Below are positions 24,358-32,741 of a stretch of 32,741 nucleotides of DNA, piece after piece. The notes under the pieces are model-generated. The model was not told the DNA's origin and made no database searches. It was given only the letters and a program-made list of their open reading frames with translations. Source of the DNA: an uncultured Flavonifractor sp. (GTDB lineage: Bacteria > Bacillota > Clostridia > Oscillospirales > Oscillospiraceae); assembly GCA_944385575.1 (NCBI GenBank), contig CALWXT010000018.1, positions 1-32,741 on the forward strand, read 5' to 3'. Position 1 is the stretch's first letter, and every line of letters begins with the position of its first letter. A program made the translations under genes and the position numbers.

Positions 24358-26775
24358 GTGGCAAAGGTACCCAACGAAAAAAACAAGGTGGTAATCAAGA
24401 CCTCCACCCGCATGTCGAAAAAAGGCCCGCTCACCCCAGATATGCTGCGGAAAATCGACGCCTATTGGCGGGCGGCCAACTACCTGGCCGCCGGGCAGCT
24501 CTACCTGCGGGACAACCCTCTGCTCCGCCAGCCGCTGCGCCCCGCCCATCTGAAGCCCACCCCTGTGGGCCACTGGGGTACGGTGCCGGGCCTTAACTTT
24601 ATCTATACCCACCTCAACCGCGTCATCACCAAATACGACCTGAACATGATCTATGTCTGCGGCCCGGGCCACGGCGGCAGCGCGGTAGTAGCTCAGGCCT
24701 ATCTGGAGGGAACGTACAGTGAGGTCTACCCCAACGTGAGCCAGGACGAGGAGGGCATGCGCAAGCTGTTCCGGCAGTTCTCCTTCCCCGGCGGCATCGG
24801 CAGCCACTGCGCCCCCAACACCCCCGGCTCCATCAACGAGGGCGGTGAGCTGGGCTATTCTCTGGCCCACGCCTTCGGCGCGGTGATGGACAACCCCACC
24901 CTCATCGCCGCCTGCGTGGTGGGCGACGGCGAGGCGGAGACCGCACCGCTGGCCACTGCATGGCACTCCAACAAGTTCCTCAATCCGGTGGATGACGGAG
25001 CTGTGCTCCCCATCCTCCATCTCAACGGCTACAAAAACGGCACTCCCTCCCTCTTTGCCCGCATCAGCACTGAGGAAGTGGAGGACTTCTTCAAGGGCTG
25101 CGGCTGGACCCCCCGTTTCGTGGAGGGGGACGACCCAGCCCAAATGCACCAGAAGATGGCTGCCGCCCTGGACTGGGCGGTGCGTGAGATCCAGCGCATC
25201 CAGCAGGGCGCCCGGGAGCTGGGCGAAAAGGAGCGGCCCCGCTGGCCCATGGTGGTCTTCCGCTCCCCCAAGGGCTGGACCGGCCCCCTCCAGCCGGACG
25301 GCACCTGCCGGGTGCATCAGCTGCCCCTGGCACTGGACGGCCAGCACCCGGAGCAGCTGGAACAGCTGGAAGCCTGGTTGCGGAGCTACCGGCCCGAGGA
25401 ACTGTTCGACGAAGCGGGCGCCCCGGCGGCCACCTTGCGGGCGCTGGCTCCCCAGGGAGAGCGGCGGATGGCCGCCAACCCCCATGCCAACGGCGGCTTG
25501 TTCCTGCGGGATCTGCGCACCCCCAATTTTTCCAAATACGCAGTGGAGGTCCCCTCCCCCGGCGCAGTGGAAGCCGAGGACATGGCGGAGCTGGCCAAAT
25601 ATGTCCGGGATGTGCTCAAGCTCAACCAGAAGTCCAAGAACTTCCGTATCTTCATCCCTGACGAGGCCATGAGCAACAAGCTCCGGGCCGCCTTTGAGGC
25701 TACCAACCGCCGCTGGAACGCCTCCGTCCTCCCCACGGACGAAGCTCTGGCCCCCGACGGCCGGATCATGGACGGCATGCTCTCCGAGCATATGTGCCAG
25801 GGCTGGCTGGAGGGTTATCTGCTCACCGGCCGCCACGGCTTCCTCAACAGCTACGAGGCCTTTATCCGCATCGTGGACTCTATGGTGAGCCAGCACGCCA
25901 AGTGGCTGAAGGTGGCGGGACAGCTTCCCTGGCGGCAGGACATCGCTTCCCTCAACTATGTGCTCTCCTCCAATGTGTGGCAGCAGGATCAGAACGGCTT
26001 CACCCACCAGGACCCCGGCTTTTTGGACCATGTGGCCAACAAGAAGGCCGACGTGGTGCGGCTCTATCTCCCGCCCGACGCCAACTGCCTGCTCTCCTGT
26101 TTCGATCACTGCATCAAGAGCCGGAACTATATCAACGTGATGGTCACCTCCAAGCACATGCGTCCCCAATGGCTCACCATGGACGAGGCCATCAAGCACT
26201 GTACCCACGGCATTGGTATCTGGCAGTGGGCCTCCAACGACCAGGGGGCCGAACCCGACGCGGTGCTGGCCTGCTGCGGCGAGACCCCCACGCTGGAAAC
26301 CCTGGCAGCCGTCACCATTCTGCGCCGTTACCTGCCCGAGCTGAAGGTGCGGGTCATCAACGTGGTGGACCTGATGAAGCTCCAGCCCCACACCGAGCAT
26401 CCCCACGGCCTGACGGACGAGGATTACGACGTGCTCTTTACCCGGGACAAGCCCATCATCTTCGCCTTCCACGGCTACCCCTCCCTGGTCCATGAGCTGA
26501 CCTACCGCCGCCGGAACAAAAATCTCCATGTCCGGGGCTATATCGAGGAGGGCACCATTACCACCCCCTTCGACATGCGGGTGCAGAACTGCATCGACCG
26601 CTTCGACCTGGTCATCGACGTGGTCAAGCGCCTTCCCCAGCTGGGTAACCGGGGCGCTTTCCTCATCCAGCTGATGAAGGACAAGCTGGTGGAGCACAAC
26701 CAGTATATCACTGCCCATGGCTGCGACCTGCCGGAAATCCGCGAATGGAAGTGGAACGACGGCAACGGCATCTGA
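24358..26775 (+). CDS. xfp: Phosphoketolase (xylulose-5-phosphate / fructose-6-phosphate)
   Basis: An 805-aa thiamine-diphosphate enzyme that splits xylulose 5-phosphate (and possibly fructose 6-phosphate) with phosphate into acetyl phosphate plus glyceraldehyde 3-phosphate (or erythrose 4-phosphate). Visible family marks are [45 protein letters not shown], the TPP-binding [11 protein letters not shown] (Gly189 onward), [10 protein letters not shown] and, late in the protein, [13 protein letters not shown]. Length is normal (about 790-825). It starts with GTG eight bases after AAGGAGG and has a near-perfect promoter, so high expression is likely. It is monocistronic; no acetate kinase is next to it. 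Whether it prefers X5P or F6P cannot be told. Confidence 0.96.
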   Translation: MAKVPNEKNKVVIKTSTRMSKKGPLTPDMLRKIDAYWRAANYLAAGQLYLRDNPLLRQPLRPAHLKPTPVGHWGTVPGLNFIYTHLNRVITKYDLNMIYVCGPGHGGSAVVAQAYLEGTYSEVYPNVSQDEEGMRKLFRQFSFPGGIGSHCAPNTPGSINEGGELGYSLAHAFGAVMDNPTLIAACVVGDGEAETAPLATAWHSNKFLNPVDDGAVLPILHLNGYKNGTPSLFARISTEEVEDFFKGCGWTPRFVEGDDPAQMHQKMAAALDWAVREIQRIQQGARELGEKERPRWPMVVFRSPKGWTGPLQPDGTCRVHQLPLALDGQHPEQLEQLEAWLRSYRPEELFDEAGAPAATLRALAPQGERRMAANPHANGGLFLRDLRTPNFSKYAVEVPSPGAVEAEDMAELAKYVRDVLKLNQKSKNFRIFIPDEAMSNKLRAAFEATNRRWNASVLPTDEALAPDGRIMDGMLSEHMCQGWLEGYLLTGRHGFLNSYEAFIRIVDSMVSQHAKWLKVAGQLPWRQDIASLNYVLSSNVWQQDQNGFTHQDPGFLDHVANKKADVVRLYLPPDANCLLSCFDHCIKSRNYINVMVTSKHMRPQWLTMDEAIKHCTHGIGIWQWASNDQGAEPDAVLACCGETPTLETLAAVTILRRYLPELKVRVINVVDLMKLQPHTEHPHGLTDEDYDVLFTRDKPIIFAFHGYPSLVHELTYRRRNKNLHVRGYIEEGTITTPFDMRVQNCIDRFDLVIDVVKRLPQLGNRGAFLIQLMKDKLVEHNQYITAHGCDLPEIREWKWNDGNGI

Positions 26776-26787
26776 GCAAAATAAAGC

Positions 26788-26832
26788 AGAGGCGCTGCCC
26801 GATCCTCCCGGATCGGACAGCGCCTCTTGTTT
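26788..26832. terminator. Terminator after phosphoketolase, likely bidirectional
   Basis: A long stem (26788-26805 with 26810-26827, one small internal mismatch) with a short loop is followed by TTGTTTTTT on the plus strand. It ends xfp and, from the other side, the SUFU-domain gene whose stop codon is two bases away. Confidence 0.88.
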
Positions 26833-26833
26833 T

Positions 26834-29800
26834 TTAATCCCACCAGAAATACCATACCCGTGATTTGCTCAGGCCATCGGCCAGAGCCTCCGGGCTGTCT
26901 ATGTTCTGATCCAGGTCGGGGCAGAAGGCATACTGCTCCACCGCCAAACCGGGCGCGGCCTCCCGCGGCACCGGCTCAGGCAGTGCGAATTCCAGCTCAT
27001 CATGGCTGAGGGCCGCGGGCACGGCGCCGTACCGCTCATACCAATATTTCGCCGCCGCCATCAGCTCCTCCGTGCCCGGGCAGTCGTTCCACCCGCCGAA
27101 CGGTAGCCAGGCAAAGACCTGCCAGGGCTCCCGGACCGGGATCTGCGCCAGGATCAGCGGCGCGGTCATCTGAGTCTCATAGTCCCAATAGGACTGGATA
27201 TCCTGATTCTCCTCGCCGCCCGACAGGTACTCCGGCATTTCCGGCGCCTCATCACCGCCCAGCGCCGCCAGCATCGCTCTGCCGTCCTGCACCGGTCGTG
27301 CCAGGAGCCGCTGGCGGTATGCCCGCACGCGGTCCATATTGAAACCATAGTCTACTCCGTCCGCGCTGTCCGGGTCGGAATTGAGCAGCAAGCTCTCCCA
27401 CAAGGTCTCGTCCACCTTGACCAGCACGGGGACAAAGCCCTCCCGCACCCCCAGGCGCCGGGCATAGCCCAGGGCTGCGCTGATGGGGTCGTCATCCTTC
27501 ATGGGCGGGAAGTACCTGCACTCGCAGTCCAGATAGTCCATCAGCGCACGGGCCAGCGGACCAGGCTCCTCCTGCTCCGCCTCCTGCCGCTGCCAGCACT
27601 CCCATCGCTGCCCGATCAGCCCAGCCATAGCCTGATAATAGGACTCGTCAAAGGGAATGAACAGGTAGGCCTCATCCCGAAACTCATCGGAGTGGTAGCG
27701 GGCCGGGCCGAAATAGCGCAGGGCGTAATCGTCCACGTCCGAGGGGAAATAGGGTGCATCCCCGTCGCCATAATAGTAGTGGGCAAAGGCCTGACCCTGC
27801 TCGTCAAAGAAGTCATACCGCAGAACACCCTCCAGCTCATCCCGAATCATGGGGCGCAGATCAGTATGAAGAGGGTCGGCCTGGAAGTGCTGGACAGCAT
27901 CCCAGTGTCGCTCCAGAAAACTCAGGCTCATCAGGTCATGCTCCAGGCACCAGCGCAGGTAAATGGCCATGTGGTTGAAGGCGGTCAGCTCATCTACCTG
28001 CAGCCCCTTTTCCCGGATGGTCTGCAGGTGCCACGCGCCGTCATCCATCGCGTCTCCGGCACAGGGGGACAGGGCACTGGGTCGGCCGGGCTGCACCACA
28101 AAGCTGACCTGGGACATTCGGTCCAGCAGCTCGTCGGCGCCGTGGGCCAGCTTGAAGTCCAGTTCCTCCTGGCAAAGGGGGATCACCTGATAGAAATTGA
28201 CCTCCTCGCCGTTGGGCAGGGTGCACACCTCACCGCCCTCCTCTGCACCCTGGGGGCTGATGAGAATGGCGGCGCACAGGGCGGTGTCTTCCGCAAAAGG
28301 CCCATCATGGCCTGTGGTATGGCCCCAGCCAAGCCAGGTATTGCCGTCCCCCGGCAGACGGGCCAGGGACTTCAGCAGCCGCACGGGCCAATACCACTTC
28401 TCCTGCTCCATGGAGTCATGGTCCAGCTTCCAGTCTTTGGGCAGGGCAATGGCCAGCTCCGCCCGTTCCAGTCTGTACTCCGCCAGTTCCTCGGGCACGT
28501 TCATCTTATGGGCGCCCATACCCATGGTGACGAGGGTATAGTAGTCCCGCTCCCCCTCCGGCGGGATCATGCAGATGTCCACATGGATGTCCGGGGAGAC
28601 CAGCTCATGGAACACCTGCTCAAAGGCGCCGAAGTGAGTCTGGATGTGGCGCTCGACAGCCTCCATCTCCTCCTCGGTATAGATCTCCAGCGCATCACCC
28701 TCCTCCTGCTCCGCCATCTCATAGCCGGTAGGCAGGCCGTCCTCATCCAGGTCTACCTGAAAGCGCCGGCTGTCCTTCCGGATCTGGTAGCGCAGGGAGA
28801 TCCTATAATCCAGGCCCACAAGGACCGTTTCCAGCCTTCCCTCCCCTTCCTGCACGGTATGGGTCAGCCAGCGTCCGCTGTCCAGGTCGGCCTTCAGGCT
28901 GGTCAGCCAGTCCGGCTTTAACTTGGAGAGCCCCGCTTCATTCATCCGGAACACCAGCGACACCCCGCGGCCCTGAATGGGATAGCGGAAGCCGCAATAG
29001 GGGGCATCCTTCTGGATGGTGGCCGGGTCTGGCTGGAAGATCTCATAAAACCGGTCCAGGCCCGCCTGATCCTTGGTAATACAGGAAATAGCCCGCAGCT
29101 TGGCCTGGGCATCCGGGTCCAGGCCGTCCTGTAAACGGAGGTCACACTCCGGATCAATCCAGTGGAATTCCATCTGTTCCAGCGTGGCTCCCGCCTGGAT
29201 CTCCTGGAACAGAGTCAGAAATTCATGGTCGCCGGGCACCAGGTCCAGGCCCCGCGCCACAGCTTCCAAAGCGCCCTGTTCGTCCCCGTTGTGACAGCGG
29301 AGCTTGGCCACCTGGAGCCAGATCCAGGGGTAGTCCGGCTCCTCCTGCGCCCCCTGCTCGGCATAGCGGGCGGCTTCCTCCAATCTTCCGCAGTACATCA
29401 GCGCCGCGGAATAGCGGTAATACCACATGCCGCAGCCCTTGGCCTTGCGCTCGGAGGCCGGCATCCACCGGGCTGCCCGGTCGCAAAACTCATACTCGTC
29501 GATATTGTTGCAGGCAAAGGCATACCAAAGGGCGATCTGCAGATCGGCCCGGGCCTGCCGCTCGGTAAACCGGCCCGCCTCGATTCCGGAGCTGATGAAT
29601 TGATGCAGATAGTCCAGCATCCTGTAAAAATAGCCGCTGCGTCCATTATCAAAGGATTCCAGCTGTTCGATATCCGCCCGGGACAGCAGGGAGCCGGTCT
29701 CGGGATCTACCTCCGGCTCCTCCCGGTCCAGCAGCCGAACGGTGGGTACCACACGGCGGAAGCTGTGGAAGCTGGCCCAGTCCAGCCCGCTCTGCTCAAC

Positions 29801-31189
29801 GTACTCCACCGCCGCGTCCAGCACCGGGCGCAGGTCCCAGGCGATAAAATCCAGGTACCCGCAATGTACGCCGCTGGCCCCGCCCAGGAAGGTAACGGCG
29901 TCATCGCCGGCCCGTTCCAAAATAGCCGCTTCCAGCCCGTCCCGGAAATCTAATGCTTCCCGCGCCTTGTCCACACCATCAAAGCTGTCCAGCGGATAGC
30001 AGAGGAAGCCCGCTGCCACGCCGTCCCTGTGGTACAGGTCCATGACCGTGTTCTCATTACGGAGGTACTCCTGGATTAGCACCGGCAGACGGGTGGAGCC
30101 GGTATAGACGTCCAGACGCCAGTCGGACTCGGGGTCCCGGTCCGGCTCCATTTGATAGGCCAGATAGCTGCTTTCCAGATAGTTCTCCGGATCACTACAC
30201 GGAATGAGGCCCATGGCTTCCAGCGTCTCGGGCAGCTCTTCCAGAGAAACGGAGGGCTCCGGCCCTGGCTTGTCTGTCACCGCAAAGCTGTGGATCAGGG
30301 ACATGGCCGCCACCTCTCCCAGCGTCTGGTCGGTGAGGCTGGAGAGCATCCACCAAGCCTTATTCTCATTCTCCTTCAGCAGGGCGTTCAGCTTTTCACA
30401 GCAGAGCGTCAGGGCCGCCCCGTTCTCCTCCGTCTTTTCCGCCCAAACCCGCACATCCCGGGCGGACACCTCACAGTCATCCATCCGCAGACTGAAGCCG
30501 TGGATGGGCTGCCGGCCTACCCAGATGTTCCACCGCTCCAGGACAGAGGCCGGCGCACGGCGGCGGAAGTACACCAGCTCGAACAGCCGGGCCTTATCCC
30601 CTTCCGGCGTAAGGATGAGCTCATATTTCTCCCCGTTGAAGCCCAGCTCAAAGGCCACATCGGAGAGAGCGGGGTACAGGATGCGGCCGCAGCGCTCCAG
30701 CAGTTCTTCCCCAACGGCCTGCCGGTCCTTCTGGTCCAGCAGGCGGCGCAACTCGCCCTCCTCCTGCTGGAAGGCTGTCCACACCTCCTCCGTCCGTACA
30801 CGGAAGGGCTTGGTAAACCGGGGCAGCGCCAGACGGCTGCGGCAGTCCTCGATCAGCTCCTGGGTATCTCTGTCACCCGGCCGGGCCGCCAGCGCCTGCT
30901 CAAAATAGTGCAGGGCGGGCCCCTCCTCATCCAGGTAATAGTAAGCGTAGCCCATGCGGAAGTTCCAGTTGTGGTCGCCGGCAAAATAGTCCTCATGGGG
31001 CTTGAGCAGCGCGATGGCCTTCTCAAACAGCGTCCGGTCGCCGGGCTCAGCCGCGTTATTGTATGCCCTGGCCAGTTCGCTGTCCAGTTCCGGCGTACGC
31101 TCTCCCGCTGGAACTGCCTCAATGGCGTCTATAATCTTTTGATATTCGTCATTCTCATGCCAGATCTGACACTGCTCCAATAAGGTCAT
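26834..31189 (-). CDS. Giant TPR / SUFU / DUF4253 multidomain protein
   Basis: A 1451-aa cytoplasmic protein with no signal peptide or membrane segment. In order: N-terminal TPR-like helices (about 1-115); an unnamed region (115-560); more TPR-like helices (about 580-670); a mixed region; a suppressor-of-fused (SUFU) domain (about 855-1050, with TLVTMGMGAHKMNVPEEL and LPNGEEVNFYQVIPLCQEEL); and a C-terminal DUF4253-type domain (about 1225-1451, with PWQVFAWLPFGGWNDCPGTE, EQYAFCPDL and the closing VWYFWWD). In bacteria, SUFU domains are known as immunity proteins in toxin systems, sometimes fused in series. A matching toxin is not visible here. An AAAGGAGGGG site precedes the ATG. The SUFU and DUF4253 calls are good; the overall function is inferred. 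Confidence 0.82.
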   Translation of the reverse strand: MTLLEQCQIWHENDEYQKIIDAIEAVPAGERTPELDSELARAYNNAAEPGDRTLFEKAIALLKPHEDYFAGDHNWNFRMGYAYYYLDEEGPALHYFEQALAARPGDRDTQELIEDCRSRLALPRFTKPFRVRTEEVWTAFQQEEGELRRLLDQKDRQAVGEELLERCGRILYPALSDVAFELGFNGEKYELILTPEGDKARLFELVYFRRRAPASVLERWNIWVGRQPIHGFSLRMDDCEVSARDVRVWAEKTEENGAALTLCCEKLNALLKENENKAWWMLSSLTDQTLGEVAAMSLIHSFAVTDKPGPEPSVSLEELPETLEAMGLIPCSDPENYLESSYLAYQMEPDRDPESDWRLDVYTGSTRLPVLIQEYLRNENTVMDLYHRDGVAAGFLCYPLDSFDGVDKAREALDFRDGLEAAILERAGDDAVTFLGGASGVHCGYLDFIAWDLRPVLDAAVEYVEQSGLDWASFHSFRRVVPTVRLLDREEPEVDPETGSLLSRADIEQLESFDNGRSGYFYRMLDYLHQFISSGIEAGRFTERQARADLQIALWYAFACNNIDEYEFCDRAARWMPASERKAKGCGMWYYRYSAALMYCGRLEEAARYAEQGAQEEPDYPWIWLQVAKLRCHNGDEQGALEAVARGLDLVPGDHEFLTLFQEIQAGATLEQMEFHWIDPECDLRLQDGLDPDAQAKLRAISCITKDQAGLDRFYEIFQPDPATIQKDAPYCGFRYPIQGRGVSLVFRMNEAGLSKLKPDWLTSLKADLDSGRWLTHTVQEGEGRLETVLVGLDYRISLRYQIRKDSRRFQVDLDEDGLPTGYEMAEQEEGDALEIYTEEEMEAVERHIQTHFGAFEQVFHELVSPDIHVDICMIPPEGERDYYTLVTMGMGAHKMNVPEELAEYRLERAELAIALPKDWKLDHDSMEQEKWYWPVRLLKSLARLPGDGNTWLGWGHTTGHDGPFAEDTALCAAILISPQGAEEGGEVCTLPNGEEVNFYQVIPLCQEELDFKLAHGADELLDRMSQVSFVVQPGRPSALSPCAGDAMDDGAWHLQTIREKGLQVDELTAFNHMAIYLRWCLEHDLMSLSFLERHWDAVQHFQADPLHTDLRPMIRDELEGVLRYDFFDEQGQAFAHYYYGDGDAPYFPSDVDDYALRYFGPARYHSDEFRDEAYLFIPFDESYYQAMAGLIGQRWECWQRQEAEQEEPGPLARALMDYLDCECRYFPPMKDDDPISAALGYARRLGVREGFVPVLVKVDETLWESLLLNSDPDSADGVDYGFNMDRVRAYRQRLLARPVQDGRAMLAALGGDEAPEMPEYLSGGEENQDIQSYWDYETQMTAPLILAQIPVREPWQVFAWLPFGGWNDCPGTEELMAAAKYWYERYGAVPAALSHDELEFALPEPVPREAAPGLAVEQYAFCPDLDQNIDSPEALADGLSKSRVWYFWWD

Positions 31190-31240
31190 GGGCGCCCCCT
31201 CCTTTCAGGCCGAAAACGATTCAAAGCCTGTCTGGTTTCC

Positions 31241-31269
31241 ATCATACCGGCAGCTGCTGCGAAAGGCAA
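31241..31269 (-). promoter_or_regulatory. Promoter of the SUFU/DUF4253 gene
   Basis: Reverse-strand -35 TTGCCT (31264-31269) and -10 TATGAT (31241-31246) with a 17-base spacer, about 50 bases before the start codon. Confidence 0.65.
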
Positions 31270-31305
31270 GAGGCAGATCATTAACTTTTTATGACGGCTA
31301 CCCAC

Positions 31306-31672
31306 TCACGCCTCATGGGCGTTTTGGTAGGCTTTCTGAATATCCTGAGGCAGGCGGTCCGGGATCAGCGACCGGACACGCTCCTCATTGGCTCCAGGCC
31401 GATGGGGAATGCTCTCGGCGTTGTCGATGAAGACCGGCATCGTCGTGCCCCAGTGGGCCGCTAGGGCCCCGATGATCTCCAGACCAGCATTGATACGGGC
31501 TGCGTTATTGGCGAAGGCGTAGGGCACCAGAACTCCCTCGGAGGTGGGAACCAGAACCTCGCAGTCATCTTTTACCCCGCCGTTCACCTGTTCCTGGAAC
31601 AGTCTGAACCGAACAGAGCGGAACTTGCTGTTGATGCGCTCGGTAAGCATATCGACCTTACTTAGTAAGGCA
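31306..31672 (-). pseudogene. 3' fragment of a phage/ICE-type SMC-like ATPase gene
   Basis: The reverse strand encodes the C-terminal ATPase lobe of an AAA/SMC-like protein found in Firmicutes phages and integrative elements: KVDMLTERINSKFRSVRF, then VNGGVKDDCEVLVPTSEGV, NNAARINAGLEIIGALA and the Walker B-like MPVFIDNAES. Only this end remains; upstream of about 31672 the frame continues only as antisense of the plus-strand repressor fragment. The last 30 or so residues after IDNAES do not look like the usual family ending, so further damage is possible. The exact left border of the homology is approximate. Confidence 0.65.
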
Positions 31673-31900
31673 GGGAGCCTAAGCGAAGATGACCGGAAAA
31701 TACTTGTCGATTGTGCAGTTGACACAGAATCTCTGAAATTTATAAGGGAATTCCAGTCGCTGTCCAAAAAGTCAAAGCGGAAAGCTGTTGACTATTTAGA
31801 CCTCCTGAAGCTGGATGAAGCGCACAGATCTGGTAAGGGCGCAGAAGAGCGCCCTGAAGGAGCCGCTGGCGGAAATGATGATACCAAGCAGGGGAAATAA
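31656..31900 (+). pseudogene. 3' fragment of a phage-type repressor gene
   Basis: The plus-strand frame ending at 31900 carries GSLSEDDRKILVDCAVDTES, then FIREFQSLSKKSKRKAVDYL and LKLDEAHRSGKG, which looks like the C-terminal tail of an XRE-type element repressor. The helix-turn-helix part is missing; upstream of about 31656 the frame is antisense to the ATPase fragment. It is followed by a terminator and then the integrase, the usual repressor-integrase order of small integrative elements. Family naming is tentative because only the tail is left. Confidence 0.5.
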
Positions 31901-31904
31901 AACG

Positions 31905-31932
31905 AGGCCCTGGCCGTCGGGCCAGGGCCTTT
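31905..31932 (+). terminator. Terminator between the repressor remnant and the integrase
   Basis: An 11-base perfect stem (31905-31915 with 31920-31930) with loop GTCG, ending in TTT. It follows the repressor-fragment stop codon by four bases. Confidence 0.7.
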
Positions 31933-31952
31933 GATATGGGGTGAGATTTTCG

Positions 31953-32741
31953 GTGCCTGCCTATAAATACAAAACGAAAAGCGGTTCGGTAAAATGGATG
32001 GCTGCCTTTTGGTTTGAGGATTGGACTGGTAAGCGAAAGAAAAAGAAAAGAGAAGGCTTTGATACCAGAAGCGCAGCTCTGGCGTATGAGAGAGAATTTC
32101 TCCTGAAGAATAGCCGGAGCTGTGATATGTCTTTCGCTTCGCTGATAGAGCTGTATCGGGAAGACGCGGATCATCGCGTCAGGGGAACAACCAGGGGGAC
32201 GCAGGATAGTATTATTGATACCTGGCTGCTCCCGTTCTTCGGCTCCCTTCAGGTCGATAAAATTGATGCCGTAACAATTCGGAAATGGCAAAACGAGTTA
32301 ATGTCCAAAATAAATCCCAGAACGGGGAAAAAATATGCACCAACCTATCTTCGGACTATTAACAGCCGGCTTTATGGGGAAAAAGAAAGCTGGCCGCATG
32401 AAGTTCTGGACGACGGCAGAGTTTGATGCTGCGCTTGCCCAGGTTGAAAAGCCGGCCTTCCGGATCGCCTTTATGCTCTTGTACTGGCTTGGGCTTCATG
32501 TGGGGGAATGCCTGGCTCTCACCCCAGCAGACATACTTCCCTCCCATACCTGCCGAATAGATAAAACCCATCACCGCAAAAACGGAGAGGATGACGCCGG
32601 GCCTCCGAAGAGCGATAATAGTATCAGGGATGTCTCCATGCCCAGCTTCCTATATGATGAGGTTGAGGCCTATATCCAGGCCCTATATGAAATCCGGCCA
32701 GATGATCGCATCTTCTACTTCACACACGGAACATTGAACCG
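31953..32741 (+). pseudogene. Broken tyrosine integrase, runs off the right edge
   Basis: This is a Tn916/phage-type tyrosine recombinase split by a deletion. From the GTG at 31953 (behind GGGGTGAG), the frame gives an intact arm-binding and core-binding N-terminus (VPAYKYKTKSGSVKW, then FWFEDWTGKRKKKKREGF and PTYLRTINSRL), then derails and stops at 32424-32426. The catalytic domain resumes in the +1 frame from about 32374 (MGKKKAGRMKFWTTAEFDAA) and stays open to 32741. Relatives have roughly 20-25 residues between these points, which are lost here. In addition, the first catalytic arginine, normally GLRxGE, is His (GLHVGE, codon 32497-32499). The tyrosine would lie beyond the window. It is almost certainly inactive. 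Confidence 0.85.

Noticed and set aside
24316-26718. 800-codon open frame antisense to phosphoketolase
   Set aside because: It is the exact mirror of a well-conserved enzyme gene in high-GC DNA, has no recognisable domains and no ribosome binding site of its own.

Overview
The window looks like chromosome of a high-GC, Gram-positive gut Clostridia (Oscillospirales type; Flavonifractor/Lawsonibacter/Oscillibacter-like is my guess). The clues are consensus AGGAGG ribosome binding sites, sigma-A type promoters, HPr kinase, DUF3048 and DUF4364 proteins, a BlaI/M56 pair, phosphoketolase and BspA-type surface repeats. Non-ATG starts are common. No tRNA, rRNA or CRISPR array is visible, and no gene-free gap exceeds 300 bases.

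Layout. 1-77 is the 5' end of rpsB (minus), with its own promoter and leader. 283-3745 (minus) is hprK followed by an MBOAT acyltransferase and an SGNH/DltD-like partner, probably one transcript that couples HPr kinase with a cell-surface acylation module. 3823-5722 (plus) is a BlaI-type repressor and M56 metallopeptidase pair with very clear operators; the peptidase has no penicillin-binding domain. 5841-6029 is rpmB. 6084-7178 (minus, DUF3048 lipoprotein) and 7352-7879 (plus, DUF4364) diverge from a shared promoter region.

7926-15274 is the most interesting block. A minus-strand operon (110-aa unknown protein, MMPL/RND exporter, 1057-aa membrane-anchored GLUG/helical protein) diverges from a plus-strand operon (TetR regulator, cytidylate-kinase-like protein). 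A perfect 50-bp palindrome lies between the two promoters. I read this as a TetR-controlled envelope export system in which the GLUG/helical protein may act as an extracytoplasmic partner of the exporter.

15341-20431 (minus) is a 1696-aa secreted LRR/CARDB protein. 20588-24177 (minus) is uppP-ftsK. 24358-26775 (plus) is phosphoketolase. 26834-31189 (minus) is a 1451-aa TPR/SUFU/DUF4253 protein of a kind associated with immunity to protein toxins. 31306-32741 is a decayed mobile element: the 3' end of a phage-type ATPase gene, the 3' end of a repressor gene, and a broken tyrosine integrase that runs off the window.

Most genes are bounded by strong hairpin terminators, several of them serving convergent genes on both strands.
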